Source: Diabrotica undecimpunctata (lineage: Eukaryota > Arthropoda > Insecta > Coleoptera > Chrysomelidae). From it: a stretch of DNA of 64,000 nucleotides. Made by a program: the position numbers and the translations under genes. This document shows, one piece after another, positions 53,341-63,697 of this stretch (the first letter of the stretch is position 1; each line of letters opens with the position of its first letter). Under the pieces are notes generated by a model, which saw only the letters and a program-made list of their open reading frames with translations, searched no databases and had not been told where the DNA came from. The DNA lies in NCBI RefSeq assembly GCF_040954645.1, contig NC_092813.1, forward strand, positions 20,333,735-20,397,734. The letters are read 5' to 3'.

Positions 53341-54752
53341 AAGTGGTCTAAAAACTAAAAAGTCCCCTATTCAAACTGGTTTTTAATAAAAAATTTAATA
53401 ATATGTTAAAGTTTTTTTAATATACCCTAAAACTAAAAGCGAAAAGAATCGATTGCAAGTTACAAAATACTTGTAGAGTCATACTGTTTGGACAAGTACA
53501 GTTGTTTAAATAATCGCTTTCTGTCATAAACAAATTGAATAAATTGTAAAATATTTTTTGATCTGCTTGATATTTAGCACACTTTAATAACTCATCAATT
53601 GCCATAATTGCCTGTCGTTAGGCCAAAAACAAAGTTATTAACTTTATTTATAAATTACTACAAACATAATATCATAGAGTTTACGGTTTTTTGGAATTAT
53701 ATCAATTATTTATATATTTAAATTTGGTATTTCTCTACATAAAAAACTTTTTATGGTCTACAACTATTATTTGAATTATTTTTCTTTAGAATGTATACAA
53801 AACGTTTTATAAGCAAAAAATTATTTTTTTTTGCCTTTTAAGATTGTTTTAAAAAACAAAGCAAAATCTTTACGTCTTTACGAATTTTTCGTCAGCTACC
53901 CCTCATACTATTTAGAATTTAAATTTCTGTATAAGATTTTTTTAAATTATTTAGCGAGGTTCCGTGAACTACTTTCTTATGGCATGGTCAAAGTCAAATA
54001 TTATTTTTTATGTGATTAAGCCACAATTATTGGTCGTTATTGAGATGAAAATTACATTTTTAATTAACTAATATTTAACGTTTTGATTTCCACTATTATT
54101 TTACAATAGCTTTGTTTATTGTACTAATTATGTAAACATGTGTATACACATTTTGTACAGAAAAACGTTGTTTGAGCACGATTTCCGGAATGGAAATCAA
54201 AATTTCAAACATTATCACAATCACAACCAATAATAAAGGCCTTAATCCCATAAAACCATAATATTTATCTCAAACTATTCATCGATAGCTTCGACTAAAC
54301 AGGTTGTAAATTAAAATTTATGTAAAATATTCCCCTACACGATTCTCTGGGCAAAAATATCTAGGTTAAATAAATATAACATCTAAACGAAGAAAAAAAC
54401 CTGTTAAGACTGCAACTTGTGAGCAGGTAGTTTCAATGTCGTCATTCGAACTTGACCCAAACAACCGATCGATATTTAGGTATCTAAAATATTATTTTAA
54501 GGATTAATACCGGCAACATCTACTGGCTCTAAAATGATGCCAAATACAGTGATTTTACCGCTCGATGTTAAGACGTAGGTTTGATGTAAAAATTAAATAT
54601 ATAAAAAAAATCGGAATATTAAAAAACCGACAACAGTGCCAAGCCTACAAAGGTACCCTAAACGAACATACACAATTTATAAATAGAAAATGATAGCAAT
54701 TCTTGGTGATGCTAAATTACTGCAACGTGAAAAGAGTTCTAAAGGATAGCGG

Positions 54753-54756
<4 letters not shown>
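53341..54756. other. No recognisable gene
   Basis: AT-rich. Short open stretches (53417-53605 minus, 53831-54019 plus) carry no motif. A partial copy of the CTAAAATGATG motif is near 54527. Confidence 0.4.
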
Positions 54757-54829
<73 letters not shown>

Positions 54830-54866
54830 GATATATATATATATATATATATAGAAGATGTATATA

Positions 54867-54926
<60 letters not shown>
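54757..54926. repeat. Compound (TA)n tract, unit 1
   Basis: Alternating TA interrupted by AGAAGA at 54827 and 54853 and by TATATATTTATA near 54870. It is 4 bp shorter than in unit 2. Confidence 0.95.
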
Positions 54927-54927
<1 letters not shown>

Positions 54928-54929
<2 letters not shown>

Positions 54930-55020
54930 CCATGTAAGTTGTAAGATCAGCAATTTTGTTGCCTTGAATTCCAATATAGGAAGGTCTCCCGATGATGATA
55001 GTCAAGCAAACTCCTTCGAA
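54928..55020 (-). pseudogene. RNase H fragment of a non-LTR element, unit 1
   Basis: The minus strand reads [20 protein letters not shown] and IADLTTYMA, ending at the (TA)n border. This matches the PSHIGIxGNExAD segment of non-LTR RNase H. Only about 30 residues remain. Confidence 0.6.
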
Positions 55021-56149
55021 GTAGGGTTATGGATAATTGCGTAATTGGGGACAACAGAGACTCAATACAGATATCTGATATCTGGAGAAGCACGTGTCGT
55101 TGATATTGAGTTCATGACGTAAACTATTTCCATTAACTGGGGTGTGTACTACCAATTGATGAAAGTGTCGAGATCTTGATGATATTTTTAGAAGACGTGA
55201 CAGCGCAATTAACTTTGTTCTTAGAATCGTCAGTATACATTATTCGAACAAAGAAGAATTCGTTAACAAAATTAAAATTAAAATTAAGAAAAGACTGTTG
55301 CAGAGTAAGGCAGTAAAGTAGCAGTTAAGTATATGTTTAACAAGAAAAGTGAGAGCAGTTGCCAAATAGTGTGTAGCTAGGTGGAAGTGAGAGAGATTTC
55401 TTGGAAATTATTGCAATATACATATATATTCTTAGCAAAATTTTTGCCCTCTATTGATAATGTGCCAATATTTCATGATTAGTTACTAGTACAGTTGTTC
55501 TTTAAAGTTTTAATATGCAATTTCCATCTTAATTCTTGATCGTACTGTATAATTAAATACCGCAACTTGAATTATAAATCCTAATTATCAAGGTCGTTCC
55601 CGCGATCCACCTACAAGCAAACTTGTAAATAAACATCTCGTAACCTGTTTATTTATGCATTTAGTCTGGGATTTAGAGTTACATACAAAGATTCGAAATA
55701 ATTTAGTATGTGCCAGTTGCCCTTAAATTTACCCACGATCTTTATTTTTCGGTAGCAAAGTAGTCAAAATGTAAATAAAGTCATTAGAGGACGGCGCCTG
55801 AAACTTCTCAATTACTTGCTTCTACTATGTGATTAGTTCTGGAACACATTTCTAACTTACTGTTTTCATCGTCGATTTATCTCGAGATACCTAACATTAT
55901 AACCTAATTAACTAAAACCTCCCTTAATCATTCGACAACCACTAATGAATGGGTTTAATATATTTTGGTGAATTCCCATTTTCTACGGGTTGTAGAGTTG
56001 ACGATGATAAACTTGATTGGTTTTTTAAAGTTTGTCCTTGTTATTAAGTTATTAGTCATAGAACTTAAAATGGAATAATTCCCAGTAGTTGGCTGTATAC
56101 CATAGCTAAAAAAGTTTTACAATGAAATAAAAAAACCTTAAATGTAATT
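55021..56149. other. No recognisable gene
   Basis: Moderately AT-rich; no long frame, no RT, transposase or repeat signal that I can name. Confidence 0.35.
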
Positions 56150-56358
56150 GTAACAATAAAACACTGAAAACTTTGTTTTCAAAACTTCCACAAAATTTAT
56201 TTTAAATTCTTATCACTACAGCTGTTTCGGCTGATTGCCTTACTTGAGAACCTGCCGCACTTGAGAAAGGCAATCAGCCGAAACAGCTGTAGTGATAAGA
56301 ATTTAAAATAAATTTTGTGGAAGTTTTGAAAACAAAGTTTTCAGTGTTTTATTGTTAC
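56150..56358. repeat. Perfect 92-bp hairpin, unit 1
   Basis: Arms 56150-56241 and 56267-56358 are exact inverted copies (GTAACAATAAAACACTG ... CAGTGTTTTATTGTTAC), with a 25-base loop that contains two CACTTGAGA-like strings. The inner part (CAGCTGTTTCGGCTGATTGCC) is GC-richer. It may be a foldback MITE or hairpin RNA source. Confidence 0.95.
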
Positions 56359-56716
56359 ATAAAATGAATTTCCATCAAGTAACGGTCGAATCCATCAATT
56401 ATTTAAATGTAATTGGTATATTTATTAAAAAACATTAAAATAATGAAAACATCCAAACGGATTACAATTATTCAGAAAGTTTTTGGTCCTATAAGACCAT
56501 CATCAGTGAAAACTTTATTAAGACCATCATCAGTGAAAAATTGTGTGAATTACATTTTAGTGGTTGAAAAGCCCCCATTGCTCTTTCAATCCCCGACGAA
56601 ATTATAATTTGTTGACCTTTAAGTCCCACCAGTACACGTAAGTACCACTTAATTTATTTTACATTAAAACTACTCTGACTAAGGGATTATTTCCCAGTAG
56701 TACATCTAAGTCTAAC
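56359..56716. other. Noncoding; short tandem AGACCATCATCAGTGAAAA
   Basis: A direct repeat of AGACCATCATCAGTGAAAA lies at about 56492 and 56520. The open plus-strand stretch here (64 codons) has no motif. TTTCCATCAAGTAACGGTCG at 56371 also occurs inverted near 8870. Confidence 0.45.
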
Positions 56717-57360
56717 CTTGAACAACGTGATTTTGTTGGTTGTAGTTATTTATCCGGCCAGGGCCGGTCCGACAGTATTTTAAAATGAACGCATCTTGCT
56801 TGCTTTTCTGGGGTGGAGTAAAAGGCTTTGTGGAACTCTATGACATCATGCATTGTTAAAAGCTGGCACTGGTATCCAACTAGGTGATGACAGGTGTGGT
56901 ACAGAGGAAGACCTCTGGCTGAGTACCTGCATGAACATACAAAAGGAGGAATTAATTAAACTTTAGTTAATTCAATGAATACTCTATTCATTCAAGTCAA
57001 TAGTCATAATTTTCATTAGGAATCTCTCAATTTTATGAAAAACTTTAGCAAGTGGTACTAAGGTGATCATGTTTTTACAGCCAACTTTCAAGCTACATAT
57101 TTTAAAATCAGACATTATCATCACTTAAAATGACTTAAAAACTATTCATAACTCGGATGAACATATACAGTAACTTCTAACATATCAAAGTTCCACCCAC
57201 CTATTGACAATTTGTTACAGCAATCAAATGTTAAGTACATACATGATTGAGTTCAATGATTAGACTTACCTGTGTCGTTTCTGAATGTTTTTTTCCATTT
57301 TTCGGGATCGCTCTTCATTTTACGCGTCGTCCCTGGATTGACATATATGTTTGACTCCAT
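56717..57360 (-). pseudogene. Two-exon Sola-like transposase 5' part, unit 1
   Basis: Exon 1 runs 57360-57270 on the minus strand: ATG, 30 codons (MESNIYVNPGTTRKMKSDPE, then KWKKTFRNDT) and one base, then a strong donor GTAAGTC. A 351-base intron ends at TACTCAG (56919). Exon 2 from 56918 continues in frame: ARGLPLYHTCHHLVGYQC, then LLTMHDVIEFHKAFYSTPEK. The pattern (P-x-x-W-K-K...G-x-x-Y...C...C...DI-x-x-F...FY...K-x-x-Q) resembles N-termini of the Sola-like transposases at 22.5 and 26.2 kb. A GCAA duplication near 56796-56803 shifts the frame just before a QDAFILKYCRT-like continuation. A possible second donor (GTTAGA) is at 56716. The catalytic part is absent. Confidence 0.55.
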
Positions 57361-57439
57361 GACTCTACTTTGTAAACTAATAATATGCGAAAACAAAAAA
57401 AAAACAGTTTAAACTAGCGATAAACGCAAATAAAACGAT

Positions 57440-57566
57440 TAGCATCAGACAAGTTGAAAGCAATGGCGGGCATTGTTGATTTTTCAGTCATGTGATCACA
57501 ATACAGCATTCTCATTGGCTGTTGGGGAGATGTCCGTTTTTGAAATAAATCTTTATAGCAGGAGTC
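57440..57566 (-). promoter_or_regulatory. Candidate promoter of the two-exon frame, unit 1
   Basis: Upstream of the ATG on the minus strand lie TGCTATAAAG (57551-57560), AGCCAATGAG (CCAAT box, about 57513-57522), ATTGTGATCACATGACT and AATGCCCGCCATTGC. Their order and a GC-richer context are unusual for this window. GTCCG(T/C)TTTTGA-type strings recur at about 57533, 57566 and 57713 and may be subterminal repeats of the element. Confidence 0.35.
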
Positions 57567-57980
57567 CGTTTTTGAAACAGACCTTTAACTGTGAAGTTGA
57601 AAATAACGTATTTGTGTCTGTGTTAAAAGGAAATTATTATCACCGTTGAAAAGAACAGGAACAATTCTATAAGAAACCACTACTAATCAAATGTTTATTT
57701 TTTTGACACATGTCCGTCTTTGATCTGAAGCCACTTATATGTACATTATATTATTTTAATAAACCCAACATATTTTCGAGGTGATATATTATTTTATAGT
57801 ACATTACAATAAGTAATAATTAATCAAAAGAATATAAAAATAAGCTTTCTGATGTGTTTATTTTTTGGAACAAAAACAACGAAATTCTTTCAAACGAAAA
57901 ATATAATTCAAGAAATATAAAATAAATAAATATAAATAATTAATACAAAAAAAAATTGTATGGAAAAACAATTTTGAATA
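57567..57980. other. No recognisable gene
   Basis: AT-rich region upstream of the candidate promoter; contains CATGTCCGTCTTTGATC near 57711 only. Confidence 0.35.
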
Positions 57981-58023
57981 GCTGAGACTGAGAAGCACTT
58001 CCCATGTGCTTCTCAGTCTCAGC
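57981..58023. repeat. Perfect 18-bp-stem hairpin
   Basis: GCTGAGACTGAGAAGCAC and its exact inverse flank the loop TTCCCAT. It is GC-richer than its surroundings. The copy in unit 2 would lie beyond the window end. Confidence 0.9.
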
Positions 58024-58624
58024 AGAAATATGTAAGTCACAAATTTGTCGGTAACTTGGATAACTTTCATCTCCTTCTAGAGAGAGAGAAGGCTCGTTAA
58101 CCGCTCTATCCATTGCTGTGTGTGACCTAAGTGAGTAGGGCTCTCGGTCAGTGGCCATAGACACGGGCTATGGACACTTAGCTAGGATTAAATTGCCTTT
58201 TTGAAAGAAGAGACACAATAAATAATGTTTATTAAGCAATAAATAAAGTAATTAGAACAGTTAGAAAAGATATGTTGTAACTTATACTAAGAATCTGAAA
58301 GAAAGTTATAATTATCTCCTGATCCGGAAATCTGGAAGATAATTATATTAATTATTCTTAAATTAAGAATCTGAAAGGTAAACTATGTTAGTTACTAACA
58401 ATAGACATAATATGAACAAAATTCAAATTAATAAATAGGGGAAATGTCACTTGTCAAAAATGCTTAAAGTGGGAAGGAGTTGAGCTGGAGACTCGGGATA
58501 AAGACAGGAATGTTGGTTGTTATGCCATTCGGGATAATCAACAATAAAAAGGGAACAAAGTACACAGTAAAAATAATTAGAGACAAAATTCGAATTATTT
58601 TTATAAGTCGCTGAGACCTATCCT
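58024..58624. other. No recognisable gene; end of duplication unit 1
   Basis: A minus-strand frame near 58164-57940 contains SLRSHTAMDRAVNEPSLSL but no known domain. The rest is AT-rich. The unit ends ...GAGACCTATCCT before the joint at 58625. Confidence 0.4.
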
Positions 58625-58625
58625 A

Positions 58626-58904
58626 GCGACAACCTATCCTTGAGTTCAGACTGGAGTTCGCGAAGGCATTTGCAAATAAAGAAATGTTGTAACCCTCACG
58701 AACAGTTACACCCAAAAATACCATCTCAGGCAAAGCGATGTAGATAATACAAAGAGAAGAAAGTGTACAAGATGTAACCAAATTTTAAGAAGAAGCATGA
58801 CTAGTAGAAAGGACGATAGAAAAGTTAAAAAAGTTAAAACATACTCTGAAGAATGTGATGGCAAAACTGGAATATGTCTAGTGTGCTTCAATGGAGCACA
58901 TTAA
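58626..58904 (+). pseudogene. piggyBac-like C-terminal piece, unit 2
   Basis: Copy of 52499-52777: ILEFRLEFAKAF and the cysteine-rich end (KCTRCNQIL ... CLVCFNG) with the same stop. It is only the last 90 or so residues, as the duplication border cuts the rest. Confidence 0.75.
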
Positions 58905-59059
58905 AAAACAATTTTACTTATACAGGAACTATTATTGAGTAAAAACGTATTATACCTCAAGTGGCCTTATAGTATTGGAAGTCGTAAGTTGATAGTTTTA
59001 GTAGAACATTTTAATTGTTAATTACCTCCGTAAAAGTGAGTTATAGTATTTATAAAAAG

Positions 59060-59467
59060 ATGGATGTAAATAATATGCCTTCGACATCTAAAAAAGCTAA
59101 ATGTGAATATAAACGTAGATTGACCACTGCTGAATTACAATCATTGTTAGAAGCATCTGGCGAGGACGATGTAGATTAAATGAATGGTGGAAGTGACTCT
59201 GATTGACTCTGACGAAATATTTGCACAAAGTCGTTCAGAAAAATCGAGGATTGCGTTTTGGAAAGAAACAACACAAACAGAATTTAAGACTTTTCTCGGA
59301 CTTATGTTCCATATGGGGACAATTAAGATGAACCGTCTGAATGACTACTAAAAAAGTATGGGTAACTTCTATAATAGTGTTGACTTGACTAGATAATTGC
59401 TCATAGCCCATATTAAGAAATAAGCGAATAGATAATCCTCACTTGTCAAAGAAACTGAAAAAACGTG
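59060..59467 (+). pseudogene. piggyBac-like N-terminal piece, unit 2
   Basis: Copy of 52933-53340 with the same stops and frameshifts, showing that the decay preceded the duplication. Confidence 0.7.
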
Positions 59468-60879
59468 AAGTGGTCTAAAAACTAAAAAGTCCCCTATTCA
59501 AACTGGTTTTTAATAAAAAATTTAATAATATGTTAAAGTTTTTTTAATATACCCTAAAACTAAAAGCGAAAAGAATCGATTGCAAGTTACAAAATACTTG
59601 TAGAGTCATACTGTTTGGACAAGTACAGTTGTTTAAATAATCGCTTTCTGTCATAAACAAATTGAATAAATTGTAAAATATTTTTTGATCTGCTTGATAT
59701 TTAGCACACTTTAATAACTCATCAATTGCCATAATTGCCTGTCGTTAGGCCAAAAACAAAGTTATTAACTTTATTTATAAATTACTACAAACATAATATC
59801 ATAGAGTTTACGGTTTTTTGGAATTATATCAATTATTTATATATTTAAATTTGGTATTTCTCTACATAAAAAACTTTTTATGGTCTACAACTATTATTTG
59901 AATTATTTTTCTTTAGAATGTATACAAAACGTTTTATAAGCAAAAAATTATTTTTTTTTGCCTTTTAAGATTGTTTTAAAAAACAAAGCAAAATCTTTAC
60001 GTCTTTACGAATTTTTCGTCAGCTACCCCTCATACTATTTAGAATTTAAATTTCTGTATAAGATTTTTTTAAATTATTTAGCGAGGTTCCGTGAACTACT
60101 TTCTTATGGCATGGTCAAAGTCAAATATTATTTTTTATGTGATTAAGCCACAATTATTGGTCGTTATTGAGATGAAAATTACATTTTTAATTAACTAATA
60201 TTTAACGTTTTGATTTCCACTATTATTTTACAATAGCTTTGTTTATTGTACTAATTATGTAAACATGTGTATACACATTTTGTACAGAAAAACGTTGTTT
60301 GAGCACGATTTCCGGAATGGAAATCAAAATTTCAAACATTATCACAATCACAACCAATAATAAAGGCCTTAATCCCATAAAACCATAATATTTATCTCAA
60401 ACTATTCATCGATAGCTTCGACTAAACAGGTTGTAAATTAAAATTTATGTAAAATATTCCCCTACACGATTCTCTGGGCAAAAATATCTAGGTTAAATAA
60501 ATATAACATCTAAACGAAGAAAAAAACCTGTTAAGACTGCAACTTGTGAGCAGGTAGTTTCAATGTCGTCATTCGAACTTGACCCAAACAACCGATCGAT
60601 ATTTAGGTATCTAAAATATTATTTTAAGGATTAATACCGGCAACATCTACTGGCTCTAAAATGATGCCAAATACAGTGATTTTACCGCTCGATGTTAAGA
60701 CGTAGGTTTGATGTAAAAATTAAATATATAAAAAAAATCGGAATATTAAAAAACCGACAACAGTGCCAAGCCTACAAAGGTACCCTAAACGAACATACAC
60801 AATTTATAAATAGAAAATGATAGCAATTCTTGGTGATGCTAAATTACTGCAACGTGAAAAGAGTTCTAAAGGATAGCGG

Positions 60880-60883
<4 letters not shown>
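59468..60883. other. No recognisable gene (copy of 53341-54756)
   Basis: Second copy of the motif-poor AT-rich stretch of unit 1. I noticed no difference from it. Confidence 0.4.
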
Positions 60884-60944
<61 letters not shown>

Positions 60945-60979
60945 GATATATATATATATATATATAGAAGATGTATATA

Positions 60980-61057
<78 letters not shown>
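60884..61057. repeat. Compound (TA)n tract, unit 2
   Basis: Same interruptions as in unit 1 but different run lengths: a shorter first run and a longer last run, 174 bp against 170. Confidence 0.95.
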
Positions 61058-61058
<1 letters not shown>

Positions 61059-61060
<2 letters not shown>

Positions 61061-61151
61061 CCATGTAAGTTGTAAGATCAGCAATTTTGTTGCCTTGAAT
61101 TCCAATATAGGAAGGTCTCCCGATGATGATAGTCAAGCAAACTCCTTCGAA
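61059..61151 (-). pseudogene. RNase H fragment of a non-LTR element, unit 2
   Basis: Copy of 54928-55020, ending at the (TA)n border in the same way. Confidence 0.6.
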
Positions 61152-62280
61152 GTAGGGTTATGGATAATTGCGTAATTGGGGACAACAGAGACTCAATACA
61201 GATATCTGATATCTGGAGAAGCACGTGTCGTTGATATTGAGTTCATGACGTAAACTATTTCCATTAACTGGGGTGTGTACTACCAATTGATGAAAGTGTC
61301 GAGATCTTGATGATATTTTTAGAAGACGTGACAGCGCAATTAACTTTGTTCTTAGAATCGTCAGTATACATTATTCGAACAAAGAAGAATTCGTTAACAA
61401 AATTAAAATTAAAATTAAGAAAAGACTGTTGCAGAGTAAGGCAGTAAAGTAGCAGTTAAGTATATGTTTAACAAGAAAAGTGAGAGCAGTTGCCAAATAG
61501 TGTGTAGCTAGGTGGAAGTGAGAGAGATTTCTTGGAAATTATTGCAATATACATATATATTCTTAGCAAAATTTTTGCCCTCTATTGATAATGTGCCAAT
61601 ATTTCATGATTAGTTACTAGTACAGTTGTTCTTTAAAGTTTTAATATGCAATTTCCATCTTAATTCTTGATCGTACTGTATAATTAAATACCGCAACTTG
61701 AATTATAAATCCTAATTATCAAGGTCGTTCCCGCGATCCACCTACAAGCAAACTTGTAAATAAACATCTCGTAACCTGTTTATTTATGCATTTAGTCTGG
61801 GATTTAGAGTTACATACAAAGATTCGAAATAATTTAGTATGTGCCAGTTGCCCTTAAATTTACCCACGATCTTTATTTTTCGGTAGCAAAGTAGTCAAAA
61901 TGTAAATAAAGTCATTAGAGGACGGCGCCTGAAACTTCTCAATTACTTGCTTCTACTATGTGATTAGTTCTGGAACACATTTCTAACTTACTGTTTTCAT
62001 CGTCGATTTATCTCGAGATACCTAACATTATAACCTAATTAACTAAAACCTCCCTTAATCATTCGACAACCACTAATAAATGGGTTTAATATATTTTGGT
62101 GAATTCCCATTTTCTACGGGTTGTAGAGTTGACGATGATAAACTTGATTGGTTTTTTAAAGTTTGTCCTTGTTATTAAGTTATTAGTCATAGAACTTAAA
62201 ATGGAATAATTCCCAGTAGTTGGCTGTATACCATAGCTAAAAAAGTTTTACAATGAAATAAAAAAACCTTAAATGTAATT
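61152..62280. other. No recognisable gene (copy of 55021-56149)
   Basis: Second copy. It differs from unit 1 at 62075 (AATAAATGGG against AATGAATGGG). Confidence 0.35.
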
Positions 62281-62489
62281 GTAACAATAAAACACTGAAA
62301 ACTTTGTTTTCAAAACTTCCACAAAATTTATTTTAAATTCTTATCACTACAGCTGTTTCGGCTGATTGCCTTACTTGAGAACCTGCCGCACTTGAGAAAG
62401 GCAATCAGCCGAAACAGCTGTAGTGATAAGAATTTAAAATAAATTTTGTGGAAGTTTTGAAAACAAAGTTTTCAGTGTTTTATTGTTAC
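62281..62489. repeat. Perfect 92-bp hairpin, unit 2
   Basis: Copy of 56150-56358. Arms 62281-62372 and 62398-62489 are again exact inverted copies. Confidence 0.95.
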
Positions 62490-62847
62490 ATAAAATGAAT
62501 TTCCATCAAGTAACGGTCGAATCCATCAATTATTTAAATGTAATTGGTATATTTATTAAAAAACATTAAAATAATGAAAACATCCAAACGGATTACAATT
62601 ATTCAGAAAGTTTTTGGTCCTATAAGACCATCATCAGTGAAAACTTTATTAAGACCATCATCAGTGAAAAATTGTGTGAATTACATTTTAGTGGTTGAAA
62701 AGCCCCCATTGCTCTTTCAATCCCCGACGAAATTATAATTTGTTGACCTTTAAGTCCCACCAGTACACGTAAGTACCACTTAATTTATTTTACATTAAAA
62801 CTACTCTGACTAAGGGATTATTTCCCAGTAGTACATCTAAGTCTAAC
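62490..62847. other. Noncoding (copy of 56359-56716)
   Basis: Contains the same duplicated AGACCATCATCAGTGAAAA. Confidence 0.45.
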
Positions 62848-63491
62848 CTTGAACAACGTGATTTTGTTGGTTGTAGTTATTTATCCGGCCAGGGCCGGTC
62901 CGACAGTATTTTAAAATGAACGCATCTTGCTTGCTTTTCTGGGGTGGAGTAAAAGGCTTTGTGGAACTCTATGACATCATGCATTGTTAAAAGCTGGCAC
63001 TGGTATCCAACTAGGTGATGACAGGTGTGGTACAGAGGAAGACCTCTGGCTGAGTACCTGCATGAACATACAAAAGGAGGAATTAATTAAACTTTAGTTA
63101 ATTCAATGAATACTCTATTCATTCAAGTCAATAGTCATAATTTTCATTAGGAATCTCTCAATTTTATGAAAAACTTTAGCAAGTGGTACTAAGGTGATCA
63201 TGTTTTTACAGCCAACTTTCAAGCTACATATTTTAAAATCAGACATTATCATCACTTAAAATGACTTAAAAACTATTCATAACTCGGATGAACATATACA
63301 GTAACTTCTAACATATCAAAGTTCCACCCACCTATTGACAATTTGTTACAGCAATCAAATGTTAAGTACATACATGATTGAGTTCAATGATTAGACTTAC
63401 CTGTGTCGTTTCTGAATGTTTTTTTCCATTTTTCGGGATCGCTCTTCATTTTACGCGTCGTCCCTGGATTGACATATATGTTTGACTCCAT
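62848..63491 (-). pseudogene. Two-exon Sola-like transposase 5' part, unit 2
   Basis: Copy of the unit-1 frame. Exon 1 is 63491-63401 with the same GTAAGTC donor, the intron ends at TACTCAG (63050), and exon 2 starts at 63049. It has the same GCAA duplication in exon 2, so that defect predates the duplication. Confidence 0.55.
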
Positions 63492-63570
63492 GACTCTACT
63501 TTGTAAACTAATAATATGCGAAAACAAAAAAAAAACAGTTTAAACTAGCGATAAACGCAAATAAAACGAT

Positions 63571-63697
63571 TAGCATCAGACAAGTTGAAAGCAATGGCGG
63601 GCATTGTTGATTTTTCAGTCATGTGATCACAATACAGCATTCTCATTGGCTGTTGGGGAGATGTCCGTTTTTGAAATAAATCTTTATAGCAGGAGTC
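63571..63697 (-). promoter_or_regulatory. Candidate promoter of the two-exon frame, unit 2
   Basis: Copy of 57440-57566 with the same TATA-like and CCAAT-like strings. Confidence 0.35.

Larger units (their letters stand above)
52498..58624 (+). repeat. Tandem duplication, unit 1 (about 6127 bp)
   Basis: AGCGACAACCTATCCTTGAG at 52498 recurs at 58625, and from there everything up to the window end repeats in direct orientation. Offset is 6127 before the (TA)n tract and 6131 after it. Units look almost identical: I noted one substitution (55944 G, 62075 A) and the (TA)n length. The junction is an exact head-to-tail joint without filler. Confidence 0.95.

Noticed and set aside
56413..56607. 64-codon plus-strand frame, duplicated at 62544-62738
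   Set aside because: It contains a short internal direct repeat and no motif; conservation is fully explained by the recent tandem duplication.
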